A stretch of DNA of 64,000 nt from Antedon mediterranea. Its lineage: Eukaryota; Echinodermata; Crinoidea; Comatulida; Antedonidae. Both the position numbers and the translations under genes were made by a program. The stretch lies in NCBI RefSeq assembly GCF_964355755.1, contig NC_092677.1:8809001-8873000 (forward strand). The letters are read 5' to 3'. The notes under the pieces are model-generated. The model was not told where the DNA came from. It worked only from the letters and a program-made list of their open reading frames with translations, and searched no databases. Below, piece after piece: positions 1 to 13,260 of this stretch (position 1 is the stretch's first letter; each line of letters begins with the position of its first letter).

Positions 1-355
1 CATTTAAGACAAAGAATGACCTGGTTTAATGTTTTGAAAGTAATGTATATGTATTATTTTTACAAAACGTCACAAATTGTAGGGAAGGTGTCTTTAAACT
101 TTAAATACCCATGCAAACTTATTTATTAATCTATGAAAGTTTAGAGAGGCCCAGTAAAGTATTGCAAAATGTAGTTTTAAACTTATTATCTTTTGTCAAA
201 ACAATAAAATATTTCGCTTACTAAAAAGTTAAATTTAACCAAAAACCAACTGTTCCAGATAATGGTTATTTTTTCTTGATATTAACTTTTATCAGGAAAA
301 ATGTGTTCTTTTTTATCCTTTTAAATTTTTGACTAAATGACTAAAAAATACTTAC

Positions 356-1933
356 TCCAAGTCAATTGCTTTAGAATATAAAGCAGTGGCTCTTTCAATT
401 AAACCTTCTTTAAATTTGTCGTTACCTTTCTGTCTGTATTTTTCTATCTAATAAAAAAAAAAACATTTTAAAATATTCAACAGATATCAGCAATTTTTAT
501 GAAACATGCTCATCTGTTAAGCGGATATTTTTGTTTTGGTCTCGGCTATTTTTTTGTGTCTAGGCCTGTAAAGTTAGTTACCTCTGTAAGTTCCTATACA
601 CTTACTCTCTTAGTCGTCATAACCATGTAGTAATAACACGAGACAGGTTAACTCTATTTAACACAAACAACGGTGCATTTATTATCGATACTTCGTGCTC
701 GCAGCACAACAAAACCGCACACACTCTTTATGTGCTCAACAACCTTTGACCTCTATCTATAGACACTACAAGGCCTAGGTTAGAAGCTTTCTTAAATCAT
801 GCGTATAAAATGGTGTGTACCAATAATTGTCTCGCTTTTTTTGATACAGTAGATTCAAGCGATTATTTATCTAATAATGTATTGGTATACCTTCTTCTCG
901 GTCTCTGGAGAATTTTTCATATCACTGATTCTAGATTTACCTAACTCCAGCACATAAACCACATATTCTACATCTGCAATGAACAATGAATGACAAAGAC
1001 ACCATAATACAATAAATGGGATAAAACAATAATGATTGTTAGCAATTGGAGTATTAAATACACTATATAAATACATCAAACTTTATGTGATGTGCCCATA
1101 TATGGACATGTTGACATCATATCACTTCCACACATTTTTTGTAAAACTAATTTGATAGTTTAGACAGAGCTTTACGTATTACTATAGTCTATTTCATAAG
1201 ATCCCTACCTGTACAGTATATAAAGGTAGGTAGATCACACATAGACTTCTAACCAGTGGCATAACACAGGAGGCAAATGCCCCTGGTTTAGCACTCCTAA
1301 GAGGCCTACAATGATGGGTAGTTGCATTGGGGCTAATTATGCTCTGGGTTCCTTAAGCTAGCATCTAGGATTATAGCCAGTGGGCGTTCATAGATGTTAC
1401 GGTCATGATGTTCTAATTTTTATAAGAGTCGTTTTAATTGGTGTATATGGGTGTTAAGAATCAAGCTGAGTTAATAATTAGGGTATAGGCAAACTATCTT
1501 GCAGCCCTCTAGCATAGAAAAAAATTACATTCATATCATATTACATTCATATCATGTTACATTCATGATTCCTGCCTGGAAATAAATGCATCCAGGCTTG
1601 GATAAAGTCAAGTGTACTTGGATTATTTTTTTATTTTTTTTTTGCTGAATAAGGAATCAATTCTGTGTATTAGAAAAAATGTACATCAATTTGGGTAAAA
1701 CATCCTTCTAAACTCTAGATGTATTTGACATTACATCTTACATGCTTTTGCGCAATACAGCACTGCCATCTTCCTTTCAAAAGTTGCACCGTGATCGTTT
1801 AAAAAATCACTATAAAAGAAAAATATTTTTAAAATGTGAATGCTAGATTCAAATATATATATAATATATATATATCTGACGAGATCTAATAAGATCGAAA
1901 CAGTACTGTCTGCAGATTGGTTATATATATATA

Positions 1934-1965
<32 letters not shown>

Positions 1966-4900
1966 ACCAATCTGCAGACAGACAGTCTCGGTTGGGGCGA
2001 CTTTTTCTCATTCTCACAGATTTCCTCATCTTTATCGTTTCAAATTAATTAATTAAATTTCAGTATATCACCGGGCGGTTTAGAATTAATGTTCTGTGCC
2101 TGATTTGTTTATATATATATATATATATAATCCAAGAGAAAATAATACAATTAAGAATTTATTTTAAATTTGGCTTCGGTCAACACATTTGGTATTCTTG
2201 ATAGACCAGCTCTTGCAGTGTTGGGGAAAAGAAAAATTTTTAGGATAATCAGTCTTTTAGAATTTGTTCAAACAGTGAAGGTAACTTTACTTATTCGAAC
2301 TTGCATAGCATGTCATTTTGGATAAAGCTTTTGTATTTGTTTGAACAACAAATACCAGACTTTATAAAATCTTTATTGTGCATACCATTAAATATAGAAT
2401 GGTGTTTTGTAGAATACCAATATATTGTATTGATTTTAGCGTTCGTTTTTATTGTTGCAACTGCTTATCTTCATTTTTTTAAACATACCAAAACGTTGAT
2501 TCTGCTTTGCCTATCTTTGTACAATCTTCTGATTTCTGTGCATACTAAATAAGAGAAATTACAGCTGAAAACTTACTGCAGTATTAAACTACATACATGT
2601 TGTTTAACCTTTAACATTATTAGCAAGGTTTTGGGGGATAATAATCATACACTGTTTATCACAGTGACTGCTTCATAAAATTTTACATGAAACAAACTGC
2701 AGTTGTATATTATTGCAGTAAAGAAATGCAGTTACTGCAGTAGAAAATTTATGATAAAATGATCATTTTTAGTCAGATCTTAAAAATGTTGTCTCTTTAT
2801 GCTCAATTTATGCAATAGTTTAGCAAGGTTTTTGGGGTAATAGTAGACATGGCTTTATTGCAGTAAAATCGATGCCCTTGTCTGGAGTAAAATAAAGTTT
2901 ACATAGCTTATATACCTTACATACTTTAAAAACATGTATTATCAGTAGTCATTTTCAAGCAGATCTAGGATCACCCATAACAAATTTATTCACATTATCT
3001 TAATAATAGGCAACGATCAGTAAACAAACAACACACAGGATGTTCTGCATAAATAAGGTCTGATAAAACAACAAGTCTCTAGTGGAGTTGTCACAAGATA
3101 CAAATATTAGTCACCATTGGGTCAAAATACCGACATGAATCCAGGGTAAAGGGAAACAGACCCATGGGAGGGGGAACACATTCACTGCAACCTCTCTTCT
3201 ATTCAAATACTGATTTTCGATAAACTTTACACAAATTTTAGCTATTATAACTACATTGTAATGTTTTAATCATTGGCATTTAGACCTAGAGAATCCTATG
3301 CATGCCCCTCCCACTATCCTATTAAATTTTATGAACAATTTAGCAGCTACAAATTGCACTACTAAGCACATTCAGGTGTGCTGTAGGTACAGTATGCTGT
3401 TTGCATCTTATTAGTGTGTAAAATATTATCAAATTTAAGTGGGCTGTAATGGCACACCTCAGAGGCATTCTTAACATTTACTTACGGAATCAATGTCTTC
3501 AACTACTGTCATACATGAATAGAAGAAAATTGGAATTTCCTATGAAAAGAAGGAAAAAACATTAAATATTAAAGAGAAACATTCTAAAGCAGGAAATAAT
3601 TTAAATAAGTAAATACGTTAAGTTAAGCTCTGTCTTCACTATCATATTAGTTTGGCAACATGGCAGTGATATGACATCACCGTGTCCATATGGGCACATC
3701 ACGCATTCAGTTTAATTCAGTGTAGACAGAGCTTAAGGCATGGTTTCCACTAGAAATGCAAAATGCAAGGACATAGACACAACACAAGCGAGTTGACCAA
3801 CGACAAGCGGCAATTTGAATAATCCAATGACAAATCAATCTTTTTGCCTTAAGCTTGGTTCCCACTAGAACGTAACGCAAGGACGTAAACGCAACGCAAG
3901 CGTTTTAACCAATGACAAGCGAAGTTATAGACAGTTCGCAATCACAAGCGAATAAGCCATCGCTTGTGATTGGTCAATTCACTTGCGTTGCGTTACGTCC
4001 TTGTGTTGCGTCGCTAGTGGGAACCACGCTTAAGTAAAGTAAGTTTTTACAGTAAAACACCATATGATGAATCAGTTCTTTTTGTTAGATTTCTTTTCAT
4101 ATAAGATACATTCTGTAATGTAACCTTTCTCAATGTGCAGTTTCCCCTCATTAAGTTTACAGGAAAGGGGTGCCCAAAAAAGACATAATTCTGTAAAGCT
4201 AGATAAAAATCCGGCCAATAACCTCTCCATCTGACGTAAAAATGAGTATAAATAATTCTCATAATTATGTGGCTTTTGTACAAATGGAAATAGCAATGAT
4301 TTTTATATGAATCTTACCATCTTTTTTACTAATGCATTAAATATTTTATCCAGTGTATCTAGGGCAAAGAAGAAGGAATCTTTATGGCACGTCACTTCCA
4401 GTTTTCTACAAAAGAAAACAAAATGAATTAAAAATACATGTATGCCTACTATTTTTGTAATGCAGCGGAACCTGGGGTTTTTACAATCATGATTTTCTAC
4501 AAGCCTTTAATTTATAAACCCTGATTTAAAAATAACAGGTTAGGTTTTACATCCAGTGTAGCAGTCATTTTTAAAATGTGTTCTATAATGGTTAATAAAA
4601 AAAAGACTTTGACAGTAACTATATTTTATTTAAACTTTTGTTTAAAGATGTATTGTCCTCCTGAAAAAATAATTCTTAAAAAAATTGTTGTTGAATATTC
4701 CATTTTAATAGTTATCCACTTTGAGCAAAAATTGGATTACAAAAAAAAAGGAATTTAAAGCAAAAAATAGTCAAATTGGTTGCCAGCGAGCCAAAGGATT
4801 TTGGTTGAATTTAACCATTTATTTTGTCATTTTACAAGTGAAAACATAATTGTTTTCATTATTTTTCTATGGAAGGAAGTGAATAACTTTATTAAAACTA

Positions 4901-7900
4901 CAAAATAACATATTCAAAGTCTGATTTAATTAATCTTCATTTTTCATGTTTTTTGGGGACAATACTTGTTACTTGTTTGCATAGCTATCCCCATTATTGG
5001 GGACATTTCGCCATCATTGACATTATGTTGACATAGCACAACAATGAGAGACGTTAATTTTGATGAGAAGGTCATGGAACACTAATTAATACATCTTTAA
5101 CTAATTATTTATCAAGTTTCTTTATTTGCGTAATATTACACACTGTTTATTGCAATGACTACATCAAAAAAATAAAAGAATTGAAAGAACTCTATTATTA
5201 TTAAATGAAATATAATTAATATGTTAAAATTAAATATTATACAGGGATCATTACTTGTTAAAAAGTTGTATACTGTACATGAAAATCATTTTACTAGAAT
5301 GTTCCAAAAATTGTTATTTTTGGTATTTTCATTTCCCAGTGAACTTTGAGCATCATACACACAGTGTGATATTTACGTAGTTTCAACAAAGCAAAGAATG
5401 CTAAATTATTCATGCATCGCCAACTCTATTGTTACTACAATCATTAAATCTGTTATGGTTTAATAGTCAACCATGTCAGCCATTTTACCTTCATTTAACA
5501 ATTGGCATTAAAAAACGACTACACAAATTTAAGTGGTTCGTAGTTCCTCGTGTATAATCCCATCCTTTTGAAATTTGTCTGAATTGGGAGGTGGAACTAC
5601 ACCTGGGATTCTCCTGTGTATGACGCACACAAAAATACCTTATATTTATCAACGCATTAATGGACACAACAAAGGTATCATAGGAGAACATCTAAGAAAT
5701 CATGATATCTGTTACTGATAACTTATTTTAAAGTACCTAATTGCAAATCTAAATTTGATAGCTTAATTCGATAAAATTGCTTTGGATAAAAGAGTAATCA
5801 GTCTGTTAACAAATATGAATCAATCCAAGCAAAATTGTTTAATAATTAACGAGAGGAGGAGCCTATCAGCCTTTGTTACTAATTGTATTTCCTATTTTGT
5901 TGTTTAGTTGTTAATTTTATTTTAAAGATTTTACTATTTTAGATTATCAATTATTAGTTACCAATTATAATTCTTTTAATAGAAATGTCCTCTTCATTAT
6001 ACTCTGAGGAACTACTGTACAGCACACCTGTATACCACAGTTTCCTTCAAAACAAGTTTTTTTTTTTTTTTTTCGTGGTTTGCTCTTTAACCTGTTTATG
6101 CACTAAATATAGCTTTTTTGACTAATCATACAGTGACTGACTCATCATTAATAAACTTCTACATTGGATTACTAAAATCAAAGTCATTAAACAATATTGA
6201 AGTAGAATAATAATGCACAGTATACAGTGTTTAAGGTCTGGAGAAAGAAGGGTATTCGTAACTACCCAGCAGTGAGAACAAAAACATTCTGTTAAGCAAT
6301 CTACAATAGCAACAAGAGCACAAAGACACTTCTTTCATTAAACAACAATCTTTGAATATTTTAAAGAATTTTCACACAAAACATTGGACTAAAAATAGTC
6401 TGCCATTCATAATTCATTATTTATTGACACTCAATGTATTTATTATAAATAATAAGCTACTGTATTAGTGTTAGTGAGAAATATAAAGACTGATAGCATT
6501 TAGTCAGGTCTTACTGTAATCCACAAAAAAAAAATGTTTGCATCATAAAGACAGGATGGTAAGAAATAAATGCTTAAAAAATAAACAAAGAATTAAATGC
6601 TAAGATTATGATAAATAATTTACAAGATACCACAGGTATTAAAATAGCATCTTTCCACAGCCAAAAAATAACCGATAAACTGCATATGGAACCAGGTTTT
6701 AGTTGTAGAGAAAAATTAACTGATAATTATCTAATTAGATAATTATAGGATAAATTTGATAATTTTTAACCTTTGACCTGAAGGACACATTTTTGCGTTG
6801 TGATTGGGCATCTGGTTGTTGGGTAATGATCATGCGCACTTTATTAGTTAAAAAATTAACTTTTGTTTTGGCTGCGGAAACAAGGGCCGGCCTAAGAGAG
6901 GTTACATACTTTGCGTTTTTCAGGAAGCCTGCTTCTTGTAGCCATCTAAGCCAACACTCTGGAACGTATGATTTGCCAAACAAAAAAGGTGCAAAGAAGC
7001 AGATCTTAATTGCATGATTATGTTTGCATCTTGTCAAAGTATCAATACTTTTCCACCTTTCGATTATCGCCTGCAAAAATAAGAAATCAGAAATATATTT
7101 AGGGACCATGTCAACAATTCTACTGCTATAAAAATCATGAATGAAAAGGAGCAATTAGATTTTGTCCTAAACAAAGAAAAAAAATGTATTATTTTATTAG
7201 TTTTAAACACCACAACAACAAATTTGTATACAAGCCAATTGCTGGAAACTGATGATGGCGTGCTTCTCTAAAAAAACAATACGATACTCCATAGAAACGG
7301 GTGTAAAAAATGGAATTAATTCATGTTTTAAAGTTTATCTTTTTATGTGAGGAAACAAGGAAGTTCTTGTACTGTAAGTCTATCATTATGGGCCGTACTG
7401 TATGAATATTCAACCATGGATTCAACGACCTCTAAAAAATCTATGTGTACACACAATAATGTGCAAATTATGTTTTTTGAGGAAGAGGAAATTCTACACA
7501 CGTAACTTATAACTTCAATGCTTGTGGTGGTTTCAAATTGAAACCATCAATTGAACTACACAATATTAGACACAAGAGTATTTAAATGTACAGTACTGTA
7601 GATGATATTGTAGCTTGCTTTACCATATTGATCTACTGTACTCTAATACAAAACACTCCTTCTCATTGGTATTCTAAACATGTCTATAAAATATACAGTG
7701 TGCTTGTGTCTAGACATACTGTACTGTATATCATTATGTTATTAATAACATTTACAGTACAGTACCTGTATTTCCACAAATAATACACATATACACCAAT
7801 AATGAACATATGATGCAAGAAAGTAAACAAATGGAATAGGGATGCCACAGCAAGCAATCTTTAAATTGGGCGCCCCTCCAAATGTTAAGATATTAATAAA

Positions 7901-8109
7901 TAAATAAGTTGTTTATTAATTATAAAACAACAATTGATAATTATATTATTATTTATTTATAAACAAATAAATTATGTGATTACACAATTTTCAAATAAAC
8001 ATCTATTTTAATCCAACAAGTACTGTGTATCCACAGAATTAACTAATTATCAATAGAAGGTAAAAATAAAAGGAGCTCATTTGCTTACCTTACTAAATTC
8101 GGGCTTCAT
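356..8109 (-). CDS. TPR protein, TTC3-like, 5' part (3' end outside window)
   Basis: Five coding exons with matching phases: 8089-8109 (starts MKPEFSK, in-frame TGA two codons upstream, strong donor), 6910-7070, 4318-4405, 3486-3539 and 356-447. The last exon encodes one tetratricopeptide helix pair (EKYRQKGNDKF... ATALYSKAIDL), a typical TPR of co-chaperone or ubiquitin-ligase proteins. Exon 2 contains HAIKICFFAPFLFG, which from memory resembles the stretch before the TPRs of animal TTC3, an E3 ubiquitin ligase. The gene continues past position 1, so a RING domain cannot be checked. A non-coding 5' exon may end at 10008 (GAAAG/gtcagt), and the 8089 exon has a TATTATAG acceptor in front of it. 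The exon structure is fairly secure; the TTC3 name is tentative, and another TPR co-chaperone is possible. Confidence 0.6.
1074..1172. repeat. MITE family A, left-truncated copy
   Basis: Member of a roughly 110-150-bp inverted-repeat family with termini like GCTCTGTCTACACTATC. Here the right end (TTTGATAG...AGACAGAGC) is clear and the left end is shortened to ATCAAAC. The interior shares GATGTGCCCATATATGG with the other copies. Confidence 0.6.
1906..1981. repeat. (TA)n microsatellite within a short perfect inverted repeat
   Basis: CTGTCTGCAGATTGGTTATA on the left is mirrored by its reverse complement ending at 1981, with alternating TA between them. The structure can extrude as a cruciform. 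It directly abuts a partial SINE on its right. Confidence 0.8.
1982..2130 (+). repeat. SINE family 1, 5'-truncated copy
   Basis: Begins inside the tRNA-like head (CTCGGTTGGGGC). It continues with the shared body (CTCATTCTCACAGATTTCC) and tail (TATCACCGGGCGGTTTAG) seen in the two copies at 15.4-15.9 kb, and ends in a short (TA)n. Confidence 0.7.
3623..3736. repeat. MITE family A, full-length copy with TTAA ends
   Basis: TTAAGCTCTGTCTTCACTA at the left and GTGTAGACAGAGCTTAA at the right are inverted. TTAA lies at both ends (3623-3626 and 3733-3736). Confidence 0.75.
3733..3852. repeat. MITE family B, degenerate or half copy
   Basis: Starts at the TTAA that ends the preceding family A copy (GCATGGTTTCCACTAGAA) and shares its interior with the intact family B copy at 3849-4033. 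The right terminal repeat is not recognisable. Confidence 0.55.
3849..4033. repeat. MITE family B, palindromic copy with TTAA ends
   Basis: 185 bp. TTAAGCTTGGTTCCCACTAG at the left pairs with CTAGTGGGAACCACGCTTAA at the right. The interior (ACGCAAGGACGT, CGCAACGCAAG) is also largely self-complementary, giving a foldback element. It is the third of three adjacent TTAA-ended elements. Confidence 0.8.
4642..4970. repeat. MITE family C, about 330 bp
   Basis: Left terminus TTAAAGATGTATTGTCCTCC; the right end reads ...CATGTTTTTTGGGGACAATAC, its inverted form. The interior (GCCAAAGGATTTTGGTTGAA) recurs in opposite orientation at 38978-39296 and in partial form at 18.9, 20.0 and 58.3 kb. Confidence 0.65.
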
Positions 8110-10083
8110 TTTTCACAAGAATATTCAGTAATAATACGCACAAAGACTATAATATAAAAAACACAATAGGATAAGTATATGAATGCATTATTATACAGGT
8201 ATTAACACAGCTTTTTTCAGTCACTCATGCAGTGGGAGTGAACCATGTGAAAAATTGGTATTTGTTGAACAGTTGATAATTGATTCAAGTACCAGTCTAA
8301 TGCAAACTGACCTTTGACCTATTTGCATAAAGATATGACATCTCATAAAGACGCCCTTTAAATCTCTGGTGCCTGGTATTATATTGTAAGTCAAAGTGCT
8401 GTAGGGTATAATCATGGATAAATAGCATTCTATCCATGTGGTATAATCATGGAGGAATCAAGGATAACTACTATATACAAAATTATATTTAATTTTATAG
8501 CTCCATGGACTCGGAGGAATCATATAATCATAATTAATTTCATTTTTTTTACTAAATCCCTTAAAGTCCCATTCCCTACATTTTTTAGATCTAATTTAAG
8601 GTCACAAACTACATTTTTTTAATATAAAATAAATACTATACAGTATATTATGGTCCTACTGTATTGCGATAACTGTTTTCCTCTATGGTTAAAAATGTGG
8701 AAAATAAGTTGATTCTACAGTAACAATTTAAGCAGCCCGCTGTAAATCCCAACATGCATTGCGAGTAATAATAATAATAACTCACTCTAATAGTAACCCA
8801 TGGGGGTTACTATTGGAGTCACAAAAACTTTTGATACAGCCATATTTTGAAAATAAGGAGATAATGCATGTTGATCTCATATCATATCATATCAGGAGTG
8901 GAGGAGGATTGAGTGTTTTTGAGTTTATAAATTAAAGTTAGAGTTCAACCAAATTTGTTTATTTCAGATAATGAGTTGCTGACCGGAAAAGTTGGGGGTG
9001 GGTTACTATTTCCAGGTGCCTAATTTAAGATTACTAATAGTAAACCACTACTCTAATAGTAACCCCCCTTCTAATAGTAACCCACCCTAAAAATTAATCA
9101 AAGAATAATAACCCAGGGTTACAATTAGAAGATTTACGGTACTGACATGGTAGTTAACCTTTGTCATCATATCTAAATTACAGTATTGCTAGTGGATCCT
9201 AAGTACTACTACTAGATGTTTATTTTAAGGTACTCTGTGAATTCCCAATACAATATTTTTAAAACAAAATACATACACAAAAAGGAAACAGTGTCTAAGA
9301 TTCAATTTACATGGTAGATGGTTTCTTTTGATGCAATGAGGAAGTATTGTTTTTTATTAATTACTAAATCATTCTTTTCTAGAAAATTGCAAAATAGCTT
9401 GTCACAAAGGGAATTGAACAATATAAACCCAAAATAACCTGAGTATGGCAAACACTTATTATTTTTGCATTGTAAAATAATTCTACTAAACTTGATCAAT
9501 GAAATCTTTAGAAAATTTAACCTAGGCCTAGTTATTTCACTTAATATAATAAAATAGATTACAATTATCTAAAGTCTAAGTTCATATCTCTTTATAATAA
9601 AGTTTAATTAACAAAAAACAAACAAAATGAGAAATGCAATTTTGAAAAACAAGTTGTTCAGTATCATTAATTTCAAACAAGGGCCTAGAAAATGAATGTA
9701 GTTCCCTATTACTGAGTACATTATTTTTTGTTACAATTAGTAGTAGGGTAGATTACCAACTAACTAGGTTAGGCCTAGCTCTGCGTTTCTCCAGAGGCCT
9801 ATATTAGTCAATCAGCCTGCGTACCCTGCTCTCCTTCGCCCGGCCGGTAGGCCTACTAGTCTAGCCTAGGCTAGTTAGTTAGGAAGCCTAGGCCTGGTCG
9901 GCCTGGCTAGAGACCGCTATTTCTTCTTAAATAGGGCCTATATCAGAAGTCTAAAATTATCAAATTATATTGGTATTGATTAATAGTATTTATTAGAATG
10001 TACTGACCTTTCAATGTTACATCCAATGAACAGATTCTGTAATAATAAAGTATCTGATTTTATTACACAATATGTTTTTATGA

Positions 10084-10560
10084 TTACGCTACACGCCCTC
10101 TGTTGCGCGTGCGTACAACCAATTCCAAAGAATAGGATCGGAGCAGGGGTCGTCGCGCCCAAAGATCGTATAGCGCCACGTAGTGGCGCAAGATATGGAA
10201 CTGACGCTCAAAAAATGATAATTCCATGGGCAGCCATTCCGGCAAGCGGATTACCCAGTAGGCAATGCGGCACGCCACCAAATCAATGAAAACAAATAGG
10301 ATTTACATCTACGCGATAAACAGTACGACTTTATTTTATCTTTCGCGTCAAAATGAAAGAACATCTATATAAAATTCGATTATATAAATTTACTCCATTT
10401 GATATTACACTTACATATGCGTATATCACTGTCCAACCTCAAACGGCTACAGAATAAACACTGACTGTATGAAGGACGAATTTTGTAGGCAGTCGGTTGA
10501 GGCATAGTTATAAATAGTGTCGCGGGGCGCAGCGCGATGCTACGCACTTCACGCCCAAGG
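10084..10560. promoter_or_regulatory. CpG-rich block, possible promoter of the TPR gene
   Basis: Locally GC- and CpG-rich in an AT-rich setting (GTCGCGCCC, GCGGGGCGCAGCGCGATG). It lies just upstream, on the minus strand, of a plausible non-coding exon ending at 10008 (GAAAG/gtcagt). The promoter role is inferred from composition and position only. Confidence 0.35.
10153..10247 (+). repeat. Inverted-pair segment, left copy, with 17-bp palindrome
   Basis: Contains GCGCCACGTAGTGGCGC (10173-10189) and ATTCCATGGGCAGCCATTCC. The reverse complement of both occurs at 12399-12507, with a diverged stretch between the two blocks. It may be a dispersed element or a duplicated regulatory segment. Confidence 0.75.
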
Positions 10561-12398
10561 TCGGCCGCGTTTGGCCTAGGCTGGGATGATGGCTTAGTTT
10601 ATGTGCGAGAGAAGCATTTTTTTGGAGATGAATTGTAATAATTGCCAAATATATTGTCCAAAACTGTCTTTTTAATTTAAAAAAAAAAAAAAAATTAATG
10701 GGCAGGGGGATGTTCTTTCCCCTGTTCGGACCCTCTCTTTCTATTTTGTGTGCTTCAGGCCTACAAAGTTATTTCATTGCAAGGGGAATTTTACTACGAT
10801 CTGCCACAACTGTAGTATACTGTACAAACATTACTAGATACAAAAACAATTGTTACATTTTTTTAATTTCAAAAAAGTAAAAGTATTAAATATTAATTTT
10901 AAAAATTCATAATCATAATTTGTTCTTTTCAACCCACTTTTATTAGCTCAACTTTCAATATTACAGACAGGATTAAAATGCAATAAAAATACTGAAAAAT
11001 CTCACTTTATACAATATTAATAAATAATGATGGAATAATTAAATACACTCAATAAATAAATTACGAATGTATGGTTTTAGCCTTCTTAAATACAAGGAAA
11101 ATTCTATTATTTTGATTTCTTGTATTACAAAAGAAGCCAATAGGCCTAAACAACAGTACTGATAATAACTGAATTCTGGTTATTTCCTTTCACTTAAAAG
11201 TATGAGGTGTGTGAAAATAGTGATTTTATTTGTAATCCCATAGGATACTGCTCCTTTTCAAGAATCAAAAATATAAACTATTATTACTATTGAAATATAA
11301 TTGTCCATCAGTTCTGGCCTTTGTATTTAATTCTTGTGTAAAATACCACTTTGCACTCAATCATCTATCTTCTCAATTTTACAGTATGATGACAGACTTA
11401 TATCTTTCTGAAATAGGGAAAAATATATCATTAAATTATTAGGTCACTTTTCGAACTGTTACATAATCATTTGATTACTTATTATAGTATTTTAAAATAC
11501 TATACATTTTTAAATTCAAAACAAAAGTCAATATACTATTTATTAATAATTGTAAGTATTCAAAAATGTTTACATTAATTAACTAAATAAATATGAGGAT
11601 CAAATTTATAATTTAAATTTATTAAATAAAAAAAACAAACAATTCATTCATTCATAATAACATTTATTTCTTATCATTTCAAAGTAAACAAAATAACAAT
11701 TTAAATATAAATAATTAAGAGGCAACACCCAGAAAGTAATAACATTTGGAGGTTTCCCTCCAAAAAAACTTGTGACGGGTAGCCAGTTAAGAAATTGTAA
11801 TCATATTGGAGTTTAAACAAACAGAAACAAAACAAGACAAACAAACATGTAAAGCAAGACAACGACAAATTAACAACAATAACAACATCCTCACGATTTT
11901 TGATTTCATTACATTTAATTATTTCTGTTAATGTTATTATTAATAAAACGCTATATTGTCTTGTACATTTTTATTAAAAATTCCTAATTCCCGAACAGCT
12001 TCAGTTTTTTTCTTAATCTTCCATCCATCCAAGCCTTGTTTGATCCATCTATCATCAAGACGCCAATCAATATCATTCATCCTCCCAGACTTTTTTTTAT
12101 TAATCATACTAACTAAACTAGGCCTAGTATTCGGCATTAAATATGCCCAGGCCTACTACTACTAGTACTAGGCCCTAGATCGGATTGCGCAGAGAAACGC
12201 CTGCCTGAACTAAATTTAAACAACAATTTAATAATTTTGTTAATGTTTACTAACAAAAAAATATATATTCTAAAAACTTACCACTACAATTTACCCAATA
12301 CAACACGAGAAAACTTCCCGAACAAACAATAACACGTCACACGTGGATGTGGTTCAATGGTTTATTATACACTTCCGGGGTATGTGATCGCGTAACTT

Positions 12399-12507
12399 GC
12401 TTGCCGGAATGGCTGCCCATGGAATTTCACTCATGCGCAGTGTATAAGAGATAGGAGTTCCCTATCTTGCGCCACTTCGTGGCGCTATAGTATCTTTGGT
12501 CGCGCCT
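12399..12507 (-). repeat. Inverted-pair segment, right copy, with 17-bp palindrome
   Basis: Reverse complement of 10153-10247: GCTTGCCGGAATGGCTGCCC at the left and GCGCCACTTCGTGGCGC (12469-12485), followed by TATCTTTGGTCGCGCC. The two copies flank about 2.15 kb in which no gene was recognised. Confidence 0.75.
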
Positions 12508-13260
12508 GTGGTTCTTTTTTGGCAAAGATCTTATAATCTAAAGATAGGACACTCTCGGAATTCTACGTGCAATTCATGTAACACACATGGAGCTCATTTT
12601 ATAGGGCGCCCTCTTGCTCAAACGAGTAGATTTATGGATCAGATATGTCTACTGTATTGTAACTGAATACTCAATTTTTTTCATCACAATAATATTATAT
12701 GATCTTTGGTTTATTCCAAAGATCTTATATACTACTTTTCATCCAGCAGCAAAACAGTGCATATTAGGAAAATATTTTAGTCAAATAGTGTGTTATAAAC
12801 AATTAAAAAAGAACAAGAAGTCACTTTTTAAAATCACTACTTCGACTATTTTATTGCAGTAATTTTTAGGAATATATTTATAAACAATCATAGGCTTAAG
12901 CCTACAGTCATGACATGAAACAGATTATGATAGTCAATTCTGAGACAATTCATACTAGGACTACTGCATTATGTACCCATCATTCGCCATGACATTCATT
13001 TGTTATTATAATTTATTTAAAACCTGAGATAGCAATTAGTTATGTTATAGTAGTCTCAGTTTAAAATTAACTCAATAACTATTGCAAAATGATGCACGGG
13101 CCACCCAGAGGAAATATAAAAAATGTAGAAACATTGAAATAAAATCATCATATTTACAATTATTCAATCATCATACAATTGACTGTCGTAATGATCATCA
13201 TTTCTAGCCGATAATGCACAGACCAGGGCGCGTACAGACCTCCTACAACTTTACCATACC

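Larger units (their letters stand above)
8110..13260. other. Intergenic region between the TPR gene and the THAP locus
   Basis: No coding exon could be supported. The stretch is mostly AT-rich. It contains short inverted TAATAGTAACCC words at 8786-9130, a TAGGCCTA-rich block at 9770-9920, a CpG-rich segment at 10084-10560 and an inverted pair of about 100-bp segments (separate entries). Open frames of 60-90 codons here overlap on both strands and look like chance. Confidence 0.6.

Noticed and set aside
6793-7017. 74-codon frame on the plus strand
   Set aside because: Antisense shadow of TPR-gene exon 6910-7070.
12614-12862. 82-codon frame and other 60-90-codon frames between 8.2 and 12.9 kb
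   Set aside because: Low-complexity AT-rich translations without domains, splice partners or conservation evidence.
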